Both the position numbers and the translations under genes were made by a program. Of a stretch of 10,886 bases of DNA, positions 7,044-10,886 are shown piece by piece (within the stretch, counting starts at the first letter, position 1; every line of letters starts with the position of its first letter). The stretch comes from Sanchytrium tribonematis (lineage: Eukaryota > Sanchytriomycota > Sanchytriomycetes > Sanchytriales > Sanchytriaceae): NCBI GenBank assembly GCA_018985235.1, contig JADGIG010000277.1:1-10886 (forward strand), in the 5' to 3' direction. Under the pieces are notes generated by a model that was not told the origin of the DNA, searched no databases, and worked only from the letters and a program-made list of their open reading frames with translations.

Positions 7044-7904
7044 TTACTCGAATTCTGTCATTTTCTGTTTCTTTAGAGATTGCAATTCATGATTCATGCT
7101 TTCTTTTTTCAGAGGATCTTTTTCAAGTCTCAATTCTTCTTTTAAATATTCAATTTCTTCCTGTAATCTGAGTTGTTTAATCATATATTCCAATCTCGAT
7201 TGAATAACTGGTCTAAAGTCATTTAAAACATTTCTATTTTCGAGATCATCATTAATCCAAACCAGCGCATTTTTCAATTCATTTAATTTTAATACATTGA
7301 GGCTGAGTAAATAATGGAATTTCTTTGTTCTGTACAAGAGAATATACTTCAAAAGTGGCATATTCTTATAATTGGCTCTCCAAATGTCAGATCCTGCATT
7401 ATTTTTTGCAAATTCAGACCATGATGACTTGATACTGTTTTTAAAACCAAATTGAATTAATAGTGCAACGCATATCAAGTCATTCTTTTCTAGTGCAGCA
7501 TCTATTGGAAATAGTCCGTTATTCTGTTGATCAAATACTTGAGTATCCATTCCAAATAATCGATTCGTCAAGTATTGTTTCAATTGTTGATAATCACGAG
7601 ATTCAATCAAATCAAAGATATTAACTTTAACCTTGCTTTCTAGTTTAAAGTTCATAATATTGTTGCTGCCAGATGAATGAGGTGAACGAGGTGATTTTGA
7701 ACCAGTATTAGGAGCAGTATTAGGAGCAGAAATTGATGCATGTAATGCTGGATTTACCAAATTTGGATTTCTTGCAACTTGAAATGATGTTGAACCAGGC
7801 AAGCCAACAAATGCATTAGTTGGCCCTAACAATGCTGCTGTTGCTGCTGCCTTGAAACCACCTCTCATTGGAATACCAAAAAGCAACACAATCATTGCCA
7901 ACAT
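7044..7904 (-). CDS. Secreted ankyrin-like family protein, paralog 5
   Basis: This is an intact frame. ATG 7904 is preferred because the signal peptide (MLAMIVLLFGIPMRGGF) starts there and it follows the family box (TTCAAAACAGGGACAAACA). ATG 7937 is in frame and would add 11 polar residues, but that ATG belongs to the ATGRCRTCAT promoter element common to the family. From 7904 the protein is 286 aa. It has a Ser/Pro/Asn-rich linker (about 30-85), the ankyrin-like core (about 125-155, Q-Q-N-N-G-L-F-P-I-D-A-A-L, then L-I-Q-F-G-F-K-N-S), a second segment (L-K-Y-I-L-L-Y-R-T-K-K-F, where the usual N-P is lost), and a strong coiled-coil tail (L-R-L-Q-E-E-I-E-Y-L-K-E-E-L, continuing Lys/Glu-rich to the end). 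Together with paralogs 6 and 7 it is one of the fully intact members. Function unknown. Confidence 0.8.
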   Translation of the reverse strand: MLAMIVLLFGIPMRGGFKAAATAALLGPTNAFVGLPGSTSFQVARNPNLVNPALHASISAPNTAPNTGSKSPRSPHSSGSNNIMNFKLESKVKVNIFDLIESRDYQQLKQYLTNRLFGMDTQVFDQQNNGLFPIDAALEKNDLICVALLIQFGFKNSIKSSWSEFAKNNAGSDIWRANYKNMPLLKYILLYRTKKFHYLLSLNVLKLNELKNALVWINDDLENRNVLNDFRPVIQSRLEYMIKQLRLQEEIEYLKEELRLEKDPLKKESMNHELQSLKKQKMTEFE

Positions 7905-8042
7905 CACTGTTTGTCCCTGTTTTGAAGATGATGCCATTTTAATATCAATTCACGTGATTTCATTGTCATGTGAGTATCAGATGATGTCACATGGTATATC
8001 AGGTGATCTCCTTTTCATTTTCATGCAAATTACAATCATTTA
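7905..8042 (-). promoter_or_regulatory. Promoter of paralog 5
   Basis: The CAAACA box is at 7908-7926. The element ATGGCATCATC, a variant of ATGACGTCAT, is at 7937-7927, with GCCATTTTAA read on the plus strand at 7933-7942. CACGTG is at 7952-7957, followed by ATTTCATTGTCATGTGAG and GTATCAGATGATGTCA. The order box, then TCAT element, then CACGTG repeats that seen upstream of the other paralogs. Confidence 0.45.
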
Positions 8043-8768
8043 TTACATGGGATTTATTTCATCTATTAATTGTTGTTGAATGACTGGCCAATATACACGA
8101 TATGATGGATAATCATAATTGGATAATTTTAATAAATGAGTGACCACATTCAATGCCAATTGCAATTCCATGATTCTGTATTGATAATTAATAAAATAAT
8201 GATTAAATTGAGATGGATTCATTATTATTAATATGGTTAATAAACCAGTACCACTAAATCGAGATGGACTATTCCAAATCACATCATTTTGTTTGTTTTG
8301 AATCAGTAAATTGGCAAATCGAGCCAAATCACGGGTTGTAGAATGGATATATTGGAATCCGTTATCAATTAATAGGATTAATTTGGCAATTGGGTTTATT
8401 TTACTGGTTAATGCGACATCAATTGGACTACTGGCTTTGTAGATGATGAGATCTAATGATTCATGGAATCCTTGAATGAATAAATGATTTAAATATGCTT
8501 TTAGTTCAGAGAGGGTGCCAGATTGGATAATATTGTAAATGGGTGGATTATCATCTAATGGAACTTTTAATATTTCATCGAGTGCATTTGAATTGGGATT
8601 AGGATTCATTTGAGCAGCTTGAGTTCGTTCAATTTTGGCTAATTGCACTAATTGTTGAAGAGTGTTGCCATGTAATGAAAATGGAGTATTAGATTTGGCA
8701 AAAGGCGTGGGTGTACTCACGAATGCAGCTGTAGGAAGACTACTGATAATTACAATCAGTGGCAACAT
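8043..8768 (-). CDS. Secreted ankyrin-like family protein, paralog 6 (no coiled-coil tail)
   Basis: This is an intact frame. ATG 8768 gives the signal peptide MLPLIVIISSLPTAAFVS and 241 aa. The in-frame ATG 8801 lies inside the promoter element ATGACATCAT and is judged not to be the start, though it cannot be excluded. The linker spans about 20-80. The first ankyrin-like unit is degenerate (L-S-E-L-K-A-Y-L-N-H-L). The core is S-S-P-I-D-V-A-L-T, then L-I-L-L-I-D-N-G-F-Q-Y-I. The second segment is L-L-T-I-L-I-I-M-N-P-S-Q-F, followed by M-E-L-Q-L-A-L-N-V-V. The protein stops shortly after, on TAA overlapping AATAAA (8045-8040 region), so the lack of a coiled-coil tail looks natural rather than a frame break. 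Function unknown. Confidence 0.8.
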   Translation of the reverse strand: MLPLIVIISSLPTAAFVSTPTPFAKSNTPFSLHGNTLQQLVQLAKIERTQAAQMNPNPNSNALDEILKVPLDDNPPIYNIIQSGTLSELKAYLNHLFIQGFHESLDLIIYKASSPIDVALTSKINPIAKLILLIDNGFQYIHSTTRDLARFANLLIQNKQNDVIWNSPSRFSGTGLLTILIIMNPSQFNHYFINYQYRIMELQLALNVVTHLLKLSNYDYPSYRVYWPVIQQQLIDEINPM

Positions 8769-8881
8769 GATACTATCAACTCTGTTTGAATATGATGTCA
8801 TTTCTCACGTGATTGGGGTATCATGTGAGGGTCATCTGGTGTTTGATAGTCAATGATTAGAATTGATTGCAAATGATTTAT
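8769..8881 (-). promoter_or_regulatory. Promoter of paralog 6 and 3' flank of paralog 7
   Basis: A reduced family box, TTCAAACAGA, is at 8790-8781. ATGACATCAT, a variant of the TGACGTCA element, is at 8801-8792. CACGTG is at 8808-8813, followed by GGGGTATCATGTGAGGG. The GGATCAAACA half of the box is missing. The right end is the 3' flank of paralog 7, whose TAA is at 8882-8884 with AATAAA overlapping it. Confidence 0.4.
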
Positions 8882-9721
8882 TTATGCAGACGCACTTTGT
8901 TTCTTTGCTTTTTTCAATTTCTCATTCAACTCTTCCAATTCATTCTTCCAAATCATAATTTCTTCTTGATTCTTACTATTTTTAATCTGATTTTCTACAT
9001 TTTCAATATCAACTTTAATAACTCGAATTTTAGTGTCATATTTCAATGTATCATAAATCTGATTCCATAATAGATTTCTCTCATCTCCACGAATTTCATT
9101 TTCAATTTTAAGTTCAGCAGCACGTAATGCAGCCTGTAATCCACTCAAGTAATGGAAATAAGTATCATACAAATATTTGAAACTAAAAGGATCATACATC
9201 ACTGCCAAATCTAAAAATCCTGTGTCTAGATTCCCATTTTCTAGATATCTAGCATAAATATCGCCATGATTAGCTGCATTTCTAGCATAATTACTAAATA
9301 TGCCATCTGTGTTAAATGAAATATTCTTAAATCCTCTTTGAATCAACAAGACAATCATGCCCAAATTCTCTTTTTCAATGGCATAATCCAATGGGTACTT
9401 GTTGTTAAATAATACATCCATATCTTTAATATCTAATTTTGGATTTGATAAATACTCATTTAATGAATTGGGATCACCAAATATGATTCCGTGGATCACC
9501 AGAGGCATATCGCGCGCAAGTACATCTCCAAATGGTTTCATTTCCTGTTCTCCCTCGGTAGGCATGTGAGCTACCTTTTGTACTCTTCTAACTGTGGAAG
9601 CATAACTCACATCATGAAATTGTGGGCCAAATGCTTGTGGCACTCGAGTGCTCACTTGATGGCCAACAGGTGCCATATTTCCATATCCAAATACGAGTGC
9701 AATAACAATAAATGCTGTCAT
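8882..9721 (-). CDS. Secreted ankyrin-like family protein, paralog 7
   Basis: This is an intact frame. ATG 9721 is chosen: it starts the signal peptide (MTAFIVIALVFGYG) a few bases after the CAAACAGA box, giving 279 aa. The in-frame extension to ATG 9862 reads promoter elements and contains no plausible signal peptide at its own N-terminus. The linker carries G-H-Q-V-S-T, shared with paralog 2 (G-H-Q-V-A-T). The first ankyrin-like unit is N-S-L-N-E-Y-L-S-N. The core is L-F-N-N-K-Y-P-L-D-Y-A-I, then L-I-Q-R-G-F-K-N-I. The second segment is F-L-D-L-A-V-M-Y-D-P-F-S-F, with L-S-G-L-Q-A-A-L-R-A-A. A long coiled-coil tail follows, rich in E/K/N with Leu/Ile heptads, ending K-K-Q-S-A-S-A. Function unknown. 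Confidence 0.8.
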   Translation of the reverse strand: MTAFIVIALVFGYGNMAPVGHQVSTRVPQAFGPQFHDVSYASTVRRVQKVAHMPTEGEQEMKPFGDVLARDMPLVIHGIIFGDPNSLNEYLSNPKLDIKDMDVLFNNKYPLDYAIEKENLGMIVLLIQRGFKNISFNTDGIFSNYARNAANHGDIYARYLENGNLDTGFLDLAVMYDPFSFKYLYDTYFHYLSGLQAALRAAELKIENEIRGDERNLLWNQIYDTLKYDTKIRVIKVDIENVENQIKNSKNQEEIMIWKNELEELNEKLKKAKKQSASA

Positions 9722-9862
9722 TTCTATTCTGTTTGGGAAATGATGACGATTAAATATGTACAATGACGTCATTTTAAAGAGCATGTGCCTTTGCATGCAA
9801 GTCACGAGATGAATTGACGTCATAAATTGCATCATAAATGGCATCATAGCACGTGATATCAA
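9722..9862 (-). promoter_or_regulatory. Promoter of paralog 7
   Basis: The reduced family box CCCAAACA is at 9737-9730, and TATTTAAT, a TATA-like string, at 9757-9750. CAATGACGTCATTTTAA lies at 9761-9777 with the perfect TGACGTCA palindrome. Next come GCATGTGCC, GCATGCAAGTCACGAGAT and a second TGACGTCA around 9814-9821. The block from 9768 to about 9824 is repeated 193 bp further on. Confidence 0.5.
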
Positions 9863-10031
9863 CTTGACATCTCAAAACATTATTTTATTTGAAACAACAT
9901 TCGCAAACACCTTTTACGCCAAAGGCACCAGATCGAATGTTGCCATTTTATGAATAATCGCGTCATTTTAATCAACACGTGCCATGACATGCGAGTCACG
10001 AGATAATATTCGTCATTTATGTCGTCATGAT
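9863..10031 (-). promoter_or_regulatory. Orphan second copy of the paralog promoter, with a possible gene remnant
   Basis: The segment 9961-10016 aligns with 9768-9824 over about 56 bp with clear identity: CGTCATTTTAA, then CACGTGCC, CATGCGAGTCACGAGAT and CGTCAT. Between the copies, 9863-9960 holds no complete gene. A short minus-strand open stretch (9945-9885) encodes about 20 residues with a C-E-C-C cluster and ends at a TAA overlapping AATAAA (9889-9884). This is the layout expected if a further paralog had been reduced to its promoter and 3' end. The repeat is seen directly; the lost-gene interpretation is inference. Confidence 0.4.
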
Positions 10032-10509
10032 CAGGGATCGGAATAATTTAATTACAATTAAATTAGTGCCCTAAATAGCTTCCAATTAATTAATTGATTA
10101 ATTAATTGCAATTAATTGAAATTAATTGAATTTATATAAAATATTTTAGTATAAAATGTAGTTATTTTCTAAAATCTTCTTCAATGATATCAGATAAAAT
10201 GCCGTTCATTTCTACCACTTCCTTGACAATTCGTTTGCCTCAAGTGCTTGATAATTGAAAATGTCCAAATAATTAGTATTTTATTTTAAAGTACGACATT
10301 TTCCGTTATTAATAGAAACAAACGATGTCCTTACACTATATATTGGATAAATATTGCACAAATAACATGTACAATCCAAATACGAGTGAAATTTAAAGGA
10401 TATAAAGCATTTTATTACTAATTGGTCAATTACTAGCCTTTTCCAATTACCAATTTCAATTAATTAATTGCAATTAATTTGAAATTAAATTAATTTTTTC
10501 CGATCTCTG
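10032..10509. mobile_element. MITE-like non-autonomous element with hAT-type ends
   Basis: The left end reads CAGGGATCGGAATAATTTAA (10032 onward). The complement of the right end reads CAGAGATCGGAAAAAATTAA (10509 backward). This is an imperfect terminal inverted repeat starting CAGRG, the terminal pattern typical of hAT transposons. Just inside both ends are inverted AATTAATTGCAATTAATT tracts (about 10080-10130 and 10455-10495). The 478-bp interior has no transposase and only short open stretches, so it would depend on an enzyme made elsewhere. An 8-bp target duplication, expected for hAT, is not seen: left flank GTCATGAT, right flank GTTTGAGT. Confidence 0.55.
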
Positions 10510-10805
10510 GTTTGAGTAAAGAACAAATAGAATGCTTTTTATTAAATGTGTTGAATTCATTATTGACCAATGGGGTATTATTTGGTTGTTGTGTGGGAAC
10601 AACGAGTGAAATTGGTGTAGAATGGATTAAAACACCCACAATTGGATTAAATAGACCAGAAATGAACCGATTTTTACATAATAGAGTAACATTAAGTAGA
10701 TTATTGGAATCAATTGGATTTAAGCAGATTGAAGTTTTGGAAGAAATATTGGGAAGTGGGGATCAAGAAATGACTAGACTGGTATTTACTGCCAAAAAAC
10801 ATTAA
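10510..10805 (+). pseudogene. 5'-truncated fragment resembling the C-terminal half of a SAM-dependent methyltransferase
   Basis: The frame is open directly from the right end of the mobile element to TAA 10803-10805, about 97 codons, with no ATG until residue 51. The sequence has L-L-T-N-G-V-L-F-G-C-C-V-G near the start, then R-F-L-H-N, L-S-R-L-L-E-S-I-G-F-K-Q-I-E-V, and a final L-V-F-T-A-K-K. This is the usual order after strand 4 of class I methyltransferases: the G-G-x-x-x-G turn, then a cap region, then G-F-x-x-V-E-V and a last strand. The SAM-binding N-terminal half (G-x-G-x-G) is absent, and the DNA beyond the element is family promoter, not methyltransferase. It is most likely a broken gene cut at the element. 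A downstream exon whose partner lies far upstream is possible but less likely. The family call rests on pattern recognition only. Confidence 0.45.
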
Positions 10806-10835
10806 CCTAATTGAATAAATTGGTTTATTAAGTAA

Positions 10836-10886
10836 TTAATCTCTTGCTATTGTTCTATTTTTTGCAAACATTGAATGTAATCCTTC
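10836..10886 (-). other. Possible 3' end of a minus-strand gene entering from the right
   Basis: Two minus-strand frames are open from the window edge. One ends at TAA 10838-10836 (16 codons, ...H-S-M-F-A-K-N-R-T-I-A-R-D). The other ends at TAG 10849-10847 (...D-Y-I-Q-C-L-Q-K-I-E-Q). Either could be the tail of a convergent gene, but the stretch is too short to decide. Between 10806 and 10835 an AATAAA on the plus strand (10814-10819) probably serves the methyltransferase-like fragment. Confidence 0.2.

Noticed and set aside
9722-9862. In-frame N-terminal extension of paralog 7
   Set aside because: It reads promoter elements, would bury the signal peptide about 48 residues inside, and no paralog has an equivalent protein segment.
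10162-10239. Minus-strand 25-codon open stretch inside the mobile element (ending E-E-D-F-R-K)
   Set aside because: It has a protein-like look but is too short, is bounded by a stop upstream in the same frame, and no homologous neighbour is visible.
1-10886. CRISPR arrays, tRNA or rRNA genes
   Set aside because: No regularly spaced repeats, cloverleaf-like segments or rRNA core motifs were seen on reading either strand; a covariance-model scan was not possible here.

Overview
The window is AT-rich eukaryotic DNA. The genes are single units separated by about 100-250 bp, with no ribosome-binding sites. AATAAA signals sit on or beside stop codons, the proteins carry ER signal peptides and N-glycosylation sequons, and there is a eukaryotic-type protein kinase domain. 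The standard code fits, since TAA, TAG and TGA all end frames. The style of the leucine-rich-repeat protein would suit a zoosporic (chytrid-like) fungus or a free-living protist. That placement is inference, and I do not recognise the species.

Layout. (1) At the left edge is the 5' part of a minus-strand gene (1-392) that runs off the window. It shares a short divergent promoter region with (2) a plus-strand LRR surface protein (613-2606), which has a signal peptide, about 19 repeats, a Thr/Pro-rich linker and a C-terminal membrane segment. Its reading frame is broken once near the linker. (3) From 2626 to 9721 seven minus-strand genes run head-to-tail. They belong to the same family as the left-edge gene, giving eight paralogs in all. 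Each has a signal peptide, a variable linker, an ankyrin-like core with the signature D-x-N-G-x-x-P-L-D-x-A-I and then a G-F or G-Y turn, usually a second N-P-x-x-F helical segment, and in most an acidic/basic coiled-coil tail. One member (5441-6918) has a protein-kinase domain in place of the tail. (4) From 9722 to 10031 lie the promoter of the last paralog and a second, apparently orphan, copy of that promoter. (5) 10032-10509 is a non-coding element with CAGRGATCGG inverted ends, like a small hAT-type MITE. Directly against its right end is (6) a 5'-truncated methyltransferase-like fragment (10510-10805), then the edge of another minus-strand frame.

Three patterns link the region. First, the family promoters share an ordered layout: a CAAACA/GGATCAAACA box next to the ATG, then a (T)GACGTCATTTTAA element, then CACGTG. 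Second, five genes (the LRR gene and four paralogs) need a one-base frame correction, always in the same direction, as if one base were missing. This points to systematic assembly base loss, decay, or in the LRR gene a 20-nt intron. Third, copy-number change (local duplication, internal deletion, domain swap, duplicated promoters, a transposon-associated breakpoint) is visible throughout, as expected for a fast-evolving family of secreted proteins. Any role for the array, such as secreted effectors or surface interaction, is inference from architecture only.
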